Positions 27,911 to 37,384 of a stretch of 64,000 bases of DNA are shown here, one piece after another. The stretch comes from Brevibacillus dissolubilis. GTDB taxonomy: Bacteria > Bacillota > Bacilli > Brevibacillales > Brevibacillaceae. The notes beneath the pieces were generated by a model, which had not been told where the DNA came from, did no database searches, and saw only the letters and a list, made by a program, of their open reading frames with translations. The translations under genes and the position numbers were made by a program. The stretch lies in assembly GCF_006170445.1 (NCBI RefSeq), contig NZ_VCNA01000005.1, positions 1-64,000 on the forward strand. The letters are read 5' to 3'. How positions within the stretch are numbered: the first letter of the stretch is position 1; every line of letters begins with the position of its first letter.

Positions 27911-28891
27911 ATGTACACACCATTTGACCGTCATCGCCGCCTGCGCAGCAGTGCCGCGATGCGCAATCTCGTACGTGAGAATTATATCCGCAAAGAAGAT
28001 TTGATCTACCCGCTGTTTTTTGTAGAGGGTTCCAATAAAAAAGAAGAGATTCCATCCATGCCGGGCGTCTATCATTTCTCGCTCGACCGCTTCGCAGAAG
28101 AACTGGATGAGATCGTCGCGCTCGGCATCGAGTCCCTGCTTGTGTTTGGTGTGCCGAATGAAAAAGACGAATGCGGCTCCCAAGCCTATGCCGAGAATGG
28201 CATCGTGCAGCAAGGGATTCGTTTTATCAAAGAAAGATACCCGCAGCTGGTCGTCATCGCCGATACCTGCCTGTGCCAATACACCAGCCACGGTCACTGC
28301 GGCGTCCTGCATGAGGGTGAATTGGTCAACGATGAATCACTCGCTCTCTTGGGTCAGACCGCAGTCTCTCAAGCCCGCGCAGGTGCTGATATCATCGCAC
28401 CATCCAACATGATGGACGGCTTCGTCATCGCGATCCGTCATGCCCTGGATGAGGCAGGCTTCCATAACGTGCCGATCATGTCCTATGCGGTCAAATATGC
28501 TTCTGCTTACTACGGCCCGTTCCGCGATGCAGCGCACTCCGCTCCACAGTTCGGTGACCGCAAAACCTATCAGATGGACCCGTCCAATGCCCGCGAAGGT
28601 CTGCGTGAAGCCGCTTCCGACGTGGAAGAAGGCGCGGACTTCCTGATGGTCAAGCCGGCGCTTGCTTACATGGATATGATTACCCGCCTGCGCGAGAATT
28701 TTGACCAACCGATCGTTGCCTACAACGTCAGTGCGGAATACTCCATGGTCAAAGCGGCTGCTGCCAACGGCTGGCTCAACGAAAAAGAAATCGTGATGGA
28801 AACCATGGTAGGCTTCAAGCGTGCCGGGGCCGACCTGATCATTACCTATCATGCTAAAGATGTAGCCAAATGGCTCAATGGAGGGAACTAA
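27911..28891 (+). CDS. hemB: Delta-aminolevulinic acid dehydratase (porphobilinogen synthase)
   Basis: A 326-residue enzyme that condenses two aminolevulinates to porphobilinogen. The two Schiff-base lysines are seen in M-S-Y-A-V-K-Y-A near 196 and L-M-V-K-P-A near 250. The metal-binding region [12 protein letters not shown] near 120 carries three Cys, indicating the zinc-using type. The substrate loop [10 protein letters not shown] is complete. GGGAGGAAG precedes the ATG. It directly follows the cobA-hemD fusion, and the next start lies one base after its stop. Confidence 0.96.
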   Translation: MYTPFDRHRRLRSSAAMRNLVRENYIRKEDLIYPLFFVEGSNKKEEIPSMPGVYHFSLDRFAEELDEIVALGIESLLVFGVPNEKDECGSQAYAENGIVQQGIRFIKERYPQLVVIADTCLCQYTSHGHCGVLHEGELVNDESLALLGQTAVSQARAGADIIAPSNMMDGFVIAIRHALDEAGFHNVPIMSYAVKYASAYYGPFRDAAHSAPQFGDRKTYQMDPSNAREGLREAASDVEEGADFLMVKPALAYMDMITRLRENFDQPIVAYNVSAEYSMVKAAAANGWLNEKEIVMETMVGFKRAGADLIITYHAKDVAKWLNGGN

Positions 28892-28892
28892 G

Positions 28893-29948
28893 ATGTCAGT
28901 AGATTTGCTGGATGCTCTCGATAAGGAGATTTTGGACGCGGTACAAAAGGATATTCCACTCGTAGCCGAACCGTTCAAAGTGATTGCTGAACAAATCGGC
29001 ACCACCGAGGAAGAAGTACTTACCCGCCTCGAAAAAATGAAAGGCGAAGCGATCCGCCAAATCTCCGCGATCTTCGATACCAAAGCGCTCGGCTACAAAT
29101 CCAGCCTCGTTGCTGCCCGTATCACGCCTGAGAAGCTGGACGAGATGGCGATCAAGATTTTTAACAGCCACCCAGGGATCACCCACAACTACAAGCGCAA
29201 CCACGATTTCAACCTGTGGTTCACCATCGCTGTACCTCCGAACAGCCGTTTTGGCTTGGAAAAAACCGTAGAGATGCTGGGCGAAATGGCAGATGTGGAA
29301 TCCATCCGCATCCTGCCGACCCTCAAGCTCTTCAAAATCGGCGTACAGCTCGACGTGAAAAACGAGAGCGGTGCCAATGAAAAAGCAGCACCTAACTACA
29401 CCGAAGAAATGCGCAATGCAGCGATGACCCACGGTGTAACCGATGAAGACATCAAAGTCATCCTCGAACTGCAAAAAGACGTAAACATCACCTCCCGTCC
29501 GTTCGACGCATGGGCAGCCAATGTCGGCATGAGCACCGAAGAGTTCCTCAGCTACGCGAAGAAATTCGTAGAAAAAGGCCAAATGCGCCGTTTCTCTGCG
29601 GTTCTCAACCACCGCAAAGCAGGATTCCGCGCCAACGGTATGGGTGTATGGGCCGTGTCGGAAGATAAGGTCGAAGAGATCGGTCAACAGATGGGTGCGT
29701 TCCGCGCAGTCAGCCACTGCTACCTGCGTCCGACCTATCCAGACTGGAAATACAACATCTTCACTATGGTACATGGCCGTGATATGGAAGAGTGCGAGTC
29801 TATCCTCCAAGCGATCGAGGACGAGACTGGCATCACCGACCGCATCACGCTCTACTCCACCAAGGAATACAAAAAGACCCGTGTCTCCTACTTCACTCCA
29901 GAAATCTATGAGTGGGAAAAAGAGACCGCTGAGAAGCTGGGTCTGTAA
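28893..29948 (+). CDS. ahbAB: Fused siroheme decarboxylase (AhbA-AhbB type, two Lrp/AsnC-like halves)
   Basis: A 351-residue protein made of two homologous halves (about 1-165 and 175-351), each an AsnC-like winged helix followed by an alpha/beta sensor domain. This is the architecture of siroheme decarboxylases AhbA/AhbB and heme d1 proteins NirDL. Typical segments are I-L-P-T-L-K-L-F-K-I-G-V in the first half; in the second, M-R-R-F-S-A-V-L-N-H-R near 231-241 and C-Y-L-R-P-T-Y-P-D-W-K-Y-N near 278-290. AhbA/B removes two acetate carboxyls from siroheme, leading towards heme (with AhbC/AhbD) or heme d1. It lies in the hem operon behind hemB. A plain Lrp-type regulator is less likely because of the conserved second half and operon context. 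Confidence 0.8.
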   Translation: MSVDLLDALDKEILDAVQKDIPLVAEPFKVIAEQIGTTEEEVLTRLEKMKGEAIRQISAIFDTKALGYKSSLVAARITPEKLDEMAIKIFNSHPGITHNYKRNHDFNLWFTIAVPPNSRFGLEKTVEMLGEMADVESIRILPTLKLFKIGVQLDVKNESGANEKAAPNYTEEMRNAAMTHGVTDEDIKVILELQKDVNITSRPFDAWAANVGMSTEEFLSYAKKFVEKGQMRRFSAVLNHRKAGFRANGMGVWAVSEDKVEEIGQQMGAFRAVSHCYLRPTYPDWKYNIFTMVHGRDMEECESILQAIEDETGITDRITLYSTKEYKKTRVSYFTPEIYEWEKETAEKLGL

Positions 29949-30010
29949 TCACGCGAATTACCGGAATCAAGCAGAGGCACTACGCCACAGCTAATCGTAA
30001 TGCACAAAAA

Positions 30011-30048
30011 GCGCTTGTTTGACTTTACCCTCAAACAGGCGCATTTTT
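30011..30048 (+). terminator. Hairpin terminator or attenuator between ahbAB and hemL
   Basis: GCGCTTGTTTGA (30011-30022) pairs with TCAAACAGGCGC (30031-30042), one G-U pair, with TTTTT after it. Because hemL follows at 30070 with no clear promoter between, it may only attenuate transcription. Confidence 0.7.
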
Positions 30049-30069
30049 CCGATATGAGGTGAACATACA

Positions 30070-31359
30070 ATGAGTCGCAATAACGACACATCGGTCAAAC
30101 TGTTCCAAGAAGCCAAAGAATATATCCCGGGCGGCGTCAACAGTCCGGTCCGTGCGTTCAAGAGCGTAGGGGGCAACCCACTGTTCATGGCAAAAGGCGC
30201 AGGCTCCAAAGTAACAGACGTAGATGGACATACATATCTCGATTACATCGGCTCCTGGGGTCCACTGATCCTCGGGCATGCCCATCCAAAAGTACTCGCA
30301 GCGATCACTGAAGTCGCTGCACTTGGCACCAGCTTCGGTGCACCAACCGAGCGCGAGACCGAAATGGCAAAGCTCGTCTGTGATATCGTACCGTCTGTCG
30401 AGATGGTACGCATGGTCAACTCCGGTACAGAGGCGACGATGAGCGCACTCCGACTGGCACGCGGCTACACCAAGCGCGACAAAATCATGAAATTCGAAGG
30501 CTGCTACCACGGTCATGCTGACAGCCTTTTGATCAAAGCAGGCTCCGGTGTGGCGACTCTCGCACTGCCGGACAGCCCAGGGGTACCTACCAACACCGCA
30601 GCCAATACGATCACGGTTCCTTACAACGATATCGACAGCGTGCGTCTCGCTTTTGAAAAATATGGCGACGATCTCGCAGCGGTCATCGTCGAGCCAGTTG
30701 CGGGCAACATGGGTGTCGTGCCACCGCAGCCGGGCTTCTTGGAAGAACTGCGTGAAATCACGGCGAAAAACGGAACACTGCTGATCTTCGACGAGGTAAT
30801 GACTGGCTTCCGCGTCGCACTTGGCGGCGCACAACAGCGCTATGGCATCACACCAGACTTGACCACGATGGGAAAAGTCATCGGTGGCGGTCTGCCAGTC
30901 GGTGCATACGGCGGTAAACGTGAGATCATGGAGCACGTCGCTCCAGCAGGCGCGATCTACCAGGCAGGTACGCTCTCCGGCAACCCGCTTGCAATGGCAG
31001 CTGGGATCGTTACCCTCACCGAACTGAGCCAGCCGGGGGTCTATGAGCAGCTCGAAGCCCGCTCTGCCCGTCTCGCAGAAGGTCTCGCGGCCAATGCGAC
31101 CAAGCTCGGCATCCCGCACACGATCAACCGTGTCGGCTCGATGGTCTGTCTGTTCTTCACCGATACACCTGTCGTGAACTATGAGACGGCAAAAACCTCT
31201 GACCTCGACAAGTTCAACCGTTACTTCCACAACCTGCTCCAAGAAGGCGTGATGATCCCACCGTCCCAGTTCGAGGGCATGTTCGTCTCAACGGTGCATA
31301 GTGATGAAGATATTGAGTTTACGATTGAGGCGAGCTACAGAGCGATGCAGGCGCTGTAG
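30070..31359 (+). CDS. hemL: Glutamate-1-semialdehyde 2,1-aminomutase
   Basis: A 429-residue PLP enzyme that turns glutamate-1-semialdehyde into aminolevulinate. Motifs: [12 protein letters not shown] near the start, [16 protein letters not shown] near 120-135, the PLP Asp in F-D-E-V-M-T-G-F-R near 245, and the Schiff-base Lys in M-G-K-V-I-G-G-G near 271. GAGGTG precedes the ATG. It is the last gene of the hem cluster and is followed by a bidirectional terminator. In B. subtilis it is also next to spoVID; here two inserted blocks separate them. Confidence 0.96.
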   Translation: MSRNNDTSVKLFQEAKEYIPGGVNSPVRAFKSVGGNPLFMAKGAGSKVTDVDGHTYLDYIGSWGPLILGHAHPKVLAAITEVAALGTSFGAPTERETEMAKLVCDIVPSVEMVRMVNSGTEATMSALRLARGYTKRDKIMKFEGCYHGHADSLLIKAGSGVATLALPDSPGVPTNTAANTITVPYNDIDSVRLAFEKYGDDLAAVIVEPVAGNMGVVPPQPGFLEELREITAKNGTLLIFDEVMTGFRVALGGAQQRYGITPDLTTMGKVIGGGLPVGAYGGKREIMEHVAPAGAIYQAGTLSGNPLAMAAGIVTLTELSQPGVYEQLEARSARLAEGLAANATKLGIPHTINRVGSMVCLFFTDTPVVNYETAKTSDLDKFNRYFHNLLQEGVMIPPSQFEGMFVSTVHSDEDIEFTIEASYRAMQAL

Positions 31360-31463
31360 GGACTGCAAATACTGTAGGTGCTATAGATACGATAGATACC
31401 TGTACGGTAGATGCGGCTAGGTTCGACTTTCCGCAGACATATTCATCGACGCAGGAAAACACA

Positions 31464-31497
31464 AAAAAAGCAGAGCCGACATGCGCTCTGCTTTTTT
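31464..31497. terminator. Bidirectional terminator between hemL and the large repeat protein
   Basis: AAAAAAGCAGAGC (31464-31476) pairs perfectly with GCTCTGCTTTTTT (31485-31497), closing on an eight-base loop. It lies between two convergent genes. Confidence 0.9.
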
Positions 31498-31541
31498 GCA
31501 TTTCAATACTATCTCAGGTAGGAACTCACTACGTAGCCCAC

Positions 31542-34500
31542 TTAGAATCTTAGGCGAAACCTCATCTTAGGGGTGATGACCGACTGGGTCGGCACCATCG
31601 TAGTGGATGAAATGGTGACAGGAATCCACACGGTCTGTCCTTGGTAATAGACGGTGATCGAGCTGGTACCTTCTTGGATGGCTGTAAGTTGTCCAGCCCC
31701 ATCAACGGTGACCACATCCGTATCTTCAGATGCATAGCTTGTCTCTGCCGTCACATCTTCCGACGAACCGTCTGAGTACACAGCCGTGACTTGGAGCTGA
31801 TGGGACGAATAGACGTCCAGCGTGACAGAAGAGTCAGTGGTGAGGAATTCCACGTACGGCTCCGTTGGTGGAACAGACGGTGGAGGTGGTGTGACACCTG
31901 ATGTTGATGAGGTGACCGTGACCGGAACACTGGTGGTTTGGCCTTCATAGTTGATCGTGATGGTCGCTGTACCTTCGCTGACAGCGTTCACGACAGCATT
32001 GCTGTCCAAGGTGGCGGTGTCGGTCTGATCGATGGTGTAGGTGGCTTGCTTGGTGACATCTTGTATTGTGCCGTCTGAGAGCTTAGCGGTGACGATCAAC
32101 TGCTGGGAACCGTAGACATCCACGGTGACACTGCCCGGTTCAGCCGTGATGAACTCTACCATCTGCTCAGTGGCTGGGGTGGTTACGGTGATGGTGTGAG
32201 GCTGGCTTTCTCCGTATGTATCTTTGGCAGATACGGAGTAGGTGTACGCTGTGTTTGGAGTCAGTTCTGTATCGCTGAAGGAGCGGTAGGTTGCCTCTGT
32301 CACTGTCTGCCCGTTACGAGAGATGAGGTAGCTGGTAGCAGGTAACAACTCGTCCCATGTGATCGTGACACTGGTTGGCTTGATTTCGGTGGCTTGCAGA
32401 TTCATGTTTGGATTGGTGAAGCCAGATCCTGCGGCATGATTTTTAGCAGGGGTAGTGTCATAAGCGGTCTTGGTTGTCAGAGAATCTAGTTTCCAAGATC
32501 CGACCAGACCGTTCTCATTTCCACTCACATTGCGGTTCATGTTGGCGATAATCTGGCTTTGCGTGCGGGCATGGTTCCAGATGCGGACGTCTGCCATTTT
32601 ACCACGGAAGCTGTAGAGATCGCCGCCATAGTAGTGGCCGATGCGGACGGTACTGGTGGCGGCACGTGCGCTGGTGGTGACGTAAGCTGTCTGATGGGCC
32701 AGATTCTGCTTTTGACCGTTGAGATACAGTTCCACGGTGCTTGGGCTTGGCGTCCCGTTGGTAAACACCGCTGCGACATGTGTCCATTTGTTGGCCATGC
32801 CCGTGGATGAAGTGCCGATCAGGTTGGCCTGACCTGTGTTAAAACCAAAATATCCATTGATAAACTCAAGATCGTAGTGGGTATTCCAGCTAAACGGCAT
32901 GATGTTGGCTTTCCCATCCCAATAGATCCAGAATTCGACGGTGTTTTTACCGCCTGTTGCGAGGTTGACCGGGACGTTTTGGGCGATCAGCTTGTCGTTA
33001 ACGCCGTCGAAGGCGAGGGATCTTTGGTGTGGTGGTTGTGCTGTGAAGACAGGGTTGTTGAAGTCAAAGGCAAAGAGATCAGATGTGACTGGCTCTGTAA
33101 ATGTTCCCGTGGATCTGACCAGCTTGGCCGGATCGACGGTGACGGAGGCATTGGCCACATCATCCACGTTGGTGTGGTCGACTGCTCGTCCGGTGAAGTG
33201 GATCACAATCTCGGTGTCGCTTACGCGAGTCACCTGGTATCCAAGTCCGGCAGGCAGGTTGTTGATGGTGACACCTGTGCTGAGATCATCGGCGTACTTG
33301 GCATTGGTGAGGTAGACACTTTGGGTGACGGTGATACTGCCGTCGTTGGCGCTGGATTCTGGGATGATAGTCAGGGACGGTTTTAGGATCGGAAGTGTAT
33401 CGGCGCTGATGAGTTCCATTTCAGCGAGGGCGATGTAGTTATAGCCGCTATAGTTGGAGGAACCTGTGAAGCGCAGTCGGTAGTTTTGATAATAACCAGG
33501 GGTATCAATCGCAAACTCTGCTTTGGCACCCGACTTCCAGACCGTGTAATTATCTACGGTGTCAATGACAGCCCAGTTGATGTTGTCGTTGGTTCCAAGC
33601 AATTGCCAAGAGACAGGGGCGTAGACCATGTTGCCAGAGTGAGGAGTCAGAGAATATTTCTCGATCTTTTTACGGAACGGCAATGCATACTCGAGCCAGC
33701 TTCCCTCTGTGCTGTCGACTCTTGACGTGAACCAGTGCGTGTTGATGTTATTGTCAAAGACGAGGTACTCACTGCCTGCATAACCGTTAAGCGGTTTATT
33801 CGCTTTTACTGTACCGGATGGATTGGTGTTGCTGACCATGGTTGGCGTCGCGTCAGCGTCGAGGACAGAGAACATAAAGTTCGGTGAGACCAGATTGGTA
33901 ATGACGCTTGGAGCACCACCGATACCCACGATTTTGTCATAGTTGACCGTGATGGTGGACAAAGTGTCTTTGGAGCTGCCAAACGGTTTGGCATTACCTG
34001 GGAAGGAGACAACCATTTGACGGTCATTCACACGTTCGACAAAGGTCTGCAAACCAGAAGGCAGGTTATTTACGGTGACACCGGTAAACGCGTCTGTCGT
34101 AAACGTGCCACTGGTGAGCGTGACTCTCTGTTTCTGTGTGACGCTGCCATCATTGGCATAGGTTTCGCTGATCAACGGCTCGCTGATCAACAGCCGCGGC
34201 TGGAATGGACCGATCAGCTCTGCTTCGGCAAGAGCAATCAGATTAGAGCCGCTGTAATTAGAGGAACCTGTAAAACGGATACGGTATTTTTGGTAAGAGC
34301 CGGGCTTGTCTACCGCAAACTCTTTTTTGAGTCGGCTGGACCAGTCGGTGACAGTAACGGGGCCATCGACCAATGTCCAATTGATGTTGTCATTGGTACC
34401 AAGCAATTCCCACGTGGCAGGGGCATACACATAATTGCTGTCGGCTGGTGGGGTGAAGGTGTACTTCACGATCTGCTCATCGACAGGGAATTCATAATCC

Positions 34501-37202
34501 AGCCAGCTTCCCTCCGTGTTATCAATCCGGGTCGTAAACCAATACGTGTTGGGATTATCGTCAAATACCGTGTATTCAGCATTCGCATAGCCAGAATAGG
34601 AGGCATTGGCTTTGACCCTGCCAATCGGGGCTGTATTACCGACCATGGCCGGAACCAAGTCAGCGTCCAATGCGGAGAAGATAAAGCCCGGGGTGGTCAG
34701 ATTGGTCGTGATGCTTGGTGCTGTACCAATCCCTTTGATTTTAGCAGCAGCGACCGTGACTGTGGACAGATTATCTTTGGAATTGCCGACGGCTGCTGCT
34801 TTTCCGGTAAAAGTAAGCGTTAATTTACGGTCGGATGTGCGGGTGACGAAGGTCTCCAAACCTTCCGGCAAATTATTCACGGTGACACCTGTGCGCATAT
34901 CCGCATCAAATGTGCCGCTGGTCAGGATCACCGTTTGTGTCTGCTTCACGGTGCCGTCATTGGAGTAGGTTTCGCTGACCACGGGGTCGGTGATTAACAG
35001 ACGTGGTTGAAACGGACCGATAAGTTCCACTTCAGCGACACCGATATAGTTGTATCCGTTATAGTTGGAAGAGCCGGTAAAACGGATACGGTACTTTTGA
35101 TAAGAACCGGGACGATCCACCTGAAATTCCTTTTTAATGCCGGGAGACCAGTTGGTGGCTTGGACAGGACCATCTATCAATGTCCAATTCGTACCATCAT
35201 TGGTACCTTGCAGCTCCCAAGAGGCAGGGGCATAGACGGCATTGCTGTCAGCAGGAGGAGTGATCGAGTACTTCAGGATTTTTTCCGTGGCAGGGAACTG
35301 ATAGTCCAGCCAGCTTCCTTCTGTGTTATCGACACGCGAGGTATACCAAGAGGTGTTCGGATTATCGTCAAACACGGCGTATTCATAGTTTGCATAGCCG
35401 TTATAGGAAGCATTGGCTTTGGCGATTCCGATCGGCAGGGTATTGCTAGTCATGGTTGGGGTCAAATCTGCATCCAGAACGGAGAACGTAAAGGATGGGG
35501 TGATCAGATTGGTTGTGACACCAGGCCCTGTACCAATCCGCTTGATTTTGTCAGAGGTAACCGTGACCGTGGCCGTGCTGTCTTTGGAACTGCCCACCGA
35601 TGTGGCATTGCCCAAAAAGGTGAGAAGCAGTTTGCGGTCGTTCTGGCGCTCAACGGAGGTTGTTAATCCAGCGGGCAGGTTATTGACGGTGACACCTGCA
35701 CTCACATCCGTCGAAAACGTACCACTGGTGAGGGTAACGGTCTGTTTCCGGGAGACCGTTCCATTGTTGGCAAAGGTCTCGCTGATCAGCGGCTCGTTGA
35801 TTAACAGACGCGGCTGGAATGGGCCGATGAACTCTGCTTCGGCGAGAGCGATGGAAGTACTCCCGTTGTAATTGGAAGAGTGGGTAAAGCGTATACGATA
35901 TTTTTTATAAGAGCCGGGGGTGTCTACAGTAAATTCTTTTTTGGTACCGGGCGACCACGCAGTAGCTTGTACAGGACCGTCAATGCGGTTCCACGTGGTA
36001 CCATCTTGGGTTGCAAGGAGTTCCCAAGAGGCAGGAGCATAGACATAGTTGCCGTCACCAGGGGGAGTGATGGAATATTTCTCTACGATTTCATCGACAG
36101 GAAATTCGTAGTCCAGCCAGCTTCCCTCTGAGGTATCGATTCTTGTGGTGTACCAATAGGAGTTGACATTATCGTCAAATACGGTAAACTCATCGCCTAC
36201 ATATTCACCTAGAGGAGTATTCGACTTCGCTGATCCGATCGGCAACGTATTGGAAGTCATAGGGGGGATTAGATCAGCATCCAAAGCGGAAATGATAAAG
36301 GCTGGAGAGGTGACATTGCTTGTGGCGACGGCTGTGCCGTATCCAATGATTTTGGTAGCGGGGACTGTGATGGAAGAGGTATAGTCAGTGGAGGTGCCCA
36401 CGGCTTGGGCCTGACCGGTGAAGGAGACGAGCAGTTTGCGGTTATTGACACGCTCGATGTAGGGTTGTAATCCGACGGGAACATTATGTACGATGACTGC
36501 TGGACTCACATCCGTCGAAAACGTACCACTGGTGAGGGTGACGGTCTGCTTCTGGGTCACACTTCCGTTATTGGCGAAGGTCTCGCTGATCAACGGTTCT
36601 GAGATCAACAGACGTGGTTGGAAGGAACCGATGAACTCTACTTCGGAAAGGCCGATAAAGTTGTTTCCGTTATAGTTGGAAGAGCCGGTAAAGCGTAAGC
36701 GGTAGGTTTGATAAGAGCCGGGGCGGTCTACGACAAACTCCTTCCTGACCCCTGGAGACCAACCAGAGGCGTTGACAGGACCGTCGATCACCGTCCAATT
36801 CTGGCCGTCATTGGAAGCGAGCAGCTCCCAAGAGACAGGTGCATACATAACATTGCTGCTCTCATTCGGGGGAGCAATCGTGTACTTTTGTACCTGCTCG
36901 TCGATGGGAAATTGATATTGCAGCCAACTCCCGACGCTGCTGTCAATCCTAGTCGTGTACCAAGACGTCGAAAGGGAATCATCAAACAACGTATACTCAG
37001 CGCCTACATAGCCGGAATACTGAGTATTGGATTTGATTGTTCCGATTGGTGCGGTATTACTGGACATGACTGGAACCAAATCGACAATATTCTCGGCTGC
37101 CACAGCGTCAGTGGCACCCCAAAAAGGAATCGGGGTAAAAGTCCCGCTTCCTGCGAGGATGACCGCTAAGCAAGCAGCCAAAACTCTTCTAAACATGACC
37201 AT
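31542..37202 (-). CDS. Very large secreted modular protein: five 269-residue modules, LamG-like, FN3 and two Big2 domains
   Basis: An 1886-residue secreted protein. A signal peptide (about 1-36) is followed by five tandem modules, each with a discoidin-like half (S-W-E-L, Y-R-I-R-F-T-G-S-S-N-Y) and an Ig-like half. Then come a LamG-like domain (about 1400-1580), an FN3 domain (about 1610-1690) and two Big2 domains (about 1695-1775 and 1790-1870). No LPXTG or SLH anchor is present; the end reads K-M-R-F-R-L-R-F. It shares the whole C-terminal plan with the protein at 14677-18456 but has five modules instead of three. Adhesion or glycan binding is inferred. ATG at 37202 follows AGGGAGGA; an earlier in-frame ATG lacks a site. 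Confidence 0.8.
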   Translation of the reverse strand: MVMFRRVLAACLAVILAGSGTFTPIPFWGATDAVAAENIVDLVPVMSSNTAPIGTIKSNTQYSGYVGAEYTLFDDSLSTSWYTTRIDSSVGSWLQYQFPIDEQVQKYTIAPPNESSNVMYAPVSWELLASNDGQNWTVIDGPVNASGWSPGVRKEFVVDRPGSYQTYRLRFTGSSNYNGNNFIGLSEVEFIGSFQPRLLISEPLISETFANNGSVTQKQTVTLTSGTFSTDVSPAVIVHNVPVGLQPYIERVNNRKLLVSFTGQAQAVGTSTDYTSSITVPATKIIGYGTAVATSNVTSPAFIISALDADLIPPMTSNTLPIGSAKSNTPLGEYVGDEFTVFDDNVNSYWYTTRIDTSEGSWLDYEFPVDEIVEKYSITPPGDGNYVYAPASWELLATQDGTTWNRIDGPVQATAWSPGTKKEFTVDTPGSYKKYRIRFTHSSNYNGSTSIALAEAEFIGPFQPRLLINEPLISETFANNGTVSRKQTVTLTSGTFSTDVSAGVTVNNLPAGLTTSVERQNDRKLLLTFLGNATSVGSSKDSTATVTVTSDKIKRIGTGPGVTTNLITPSFTFSVLDADLTPTMTSNTLPIGIAKANASYNGYANYEYAVFDDNPNTSWYTSRVDNTEGSWLDYQFPATEKILKYSITPPADSNAVYAPASWELQGTNDGTNWTLIDGPVQATNWSPGIKKEFQVDRPGSYQKYRIRFTGSSNYNGYNYIGVAEVELIGPFQPRLLITDPVVSETYSNDGTVKQTQTVILTSGTFDADMRTGVTVNNLPEGLETFVTRTSDRKLTLTFTGKAAAVGNSKDNLSTVTVAAAKIKGIGTAPSITTNLTTPGFIFSALDADLVPAMVGNTAPIGRVKANASYSGYANAEYTVFDDNPNTYWFTTRIDNTEGSWLDYEFPVDEQIVKYTFTPPADSNYVYAPATWELLGTNDNINWTLVDGPVTVTDWSSRLKKEFAVDKPGSYQKYRIRFTGSSNYSGSNLIALAEAELIGPFQPRLLISEPLISETYANDGSVTQKQRVTLTSGTFTTDAFTGVTVNNLPSGLQTFVERVNDRQMVVSFPGNAKPFGSSKDTLSTITVNYDKIVGIGGAPSVITNLVSPNFMFSVLDADATPTMVSNTNPSGTVKANKPLNGYAGSEYLVFDNNINTHWFTSRVDSTEGSWLEYALPFRKKIEKYSLTPHSGNMVYAPVSWQLLGTNDNINWAVIDTVDNYTVWKSGAKAEFAIDTPGYYQNYRLRFTGSSNYSGYNYIALAEMELISADTLPILKPSLTIIPESSANDGSITVTQSVYLTNAKYADDLSTGVTINNLPAGLGYQVTRVSDTEIVIHFTGRAVDHTNVDDVANASVTVDPAKLVRSTGTFTEPVTSDLFAFDFNNPVFTAQPPHQRSLAFDGVNDKLIAQNVPVNLATGGKNTVEFWIYWDGKANIMPFSWNTHYDLEFINGYFGFNTGQANLIGTSSTGMANKWTHVAAVFTNGTPSPSTVELYLNGQKQNLAHQTAYVTTSARAATSTVRIGHYYGGDLYSFRGKMADVRIWNHARTQSQIIANMNRNVSGNENGLVGSWKLDSLTTKTAYDTTPAKNHAAGSGFTNPNMNLQATEIKPTSVTITWDELLPATSYLISRNGQTVTEATYRSFSDTELTPNTAYTYSVSAKDTYGESQPHTITVTTPATEQMVEFITAEPGSVTVDVYGSQQLIVTAKLSDGTIQDVTKQATYTIDQTDTATLDSNAVVNAVSEGTATITINYEGQTTSVPVTVTSSTSGVTPPPPSVPPTEPYVEFLTTDSSVTLDVYSSHQLQVTAVYSDGSSEDVTAETSYASEDTDVVTVDGAGQLTAIQEGTSSITVYYQGQTVWIPVTISSTTMVPTQSVITPKMRFRLRF
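33050..33851 (-). repeat. Module 5 (diverged) of the five-repeat surface protein
   Basis: Opens with ATPTM at 33851. The discoidin-like half is recognisable, but the Ig-like half differs and resembles module 3 of the smaller paralogue. The 3' boundary before the LamG-like domain is approximate. Confidence 0.75.
33852..34658 (-). repeat. Module 4 of the five-repeat surface protein
   Basis: An 807-bp unit opening with LVPAM. Confidence 0.9.
34659..35465 (-). repeat. Module 3 of the five-repeat surface protein
   Basis: An 807-bp unit opening with LTPTM. Confidence 0.9.
35466..36272 (-). repeat. Module 2 of the five-repeat surface protein
   Basis: An 807-bp unit opening with LIPPM, directly abutting modules 1 and 3 without linker. 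Confidence 0.9.
36273..37079 (-). repeat. Module 1 of the five-repeat surface protein
   Basis: An 807-bp unit opening with LVPVM; 269 codons, the same length as modules 2 to 4. Confidence 0.9.
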
Positions 37203-37243
37203 ATTACTATCCTCCCTTAAAATAAAATAGTACAACAAGCCTG

Positions 37244-37273
37244 ATTATAATCTGTACAATGTGGATTATTCAA
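37244..37273 (-). promoter_or_regulatory. Sigma-A-type promoter for the five-repeat protein
   Basis: On the minus strand TTGAAT (37273-37268) and TATAAT (37249-37244) are 18 bases apart, about 40 bases before the start codon. Confidence 0.65.
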
Positions 37274-37344
37274 GAAATTTATCAAAATTTTTACAATATT
37301 CAACATTAACATACTTAACATTCATAAGATTTTGATGAAGTAAG

Positions 37345-37378
37345 ACACCTGCTGTCGAATTGGCAGCAGGTGTTTTTA
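37345..37378. terminator. Hairpin between two minus-strand genes
   Basis: ACACCTGCTG (37345-37354) pairs with 37364-37373. The T tract is good only on the plus strand, where no gene precedes it. It probably ends the minus-strand oxidoreductase transcript weakly. Confidence 0.45.
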
Positions 37379-37384
37379 GTAGGT

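Noticed and set aside
28893-29948. Lrp/AsnC transcription regulator
   Set aside because: The tandem arrangement with the conserved second-half C-Y-x-R-P-T-x-P-D-W segment and the operon context fit siroheme decarboxylase better.
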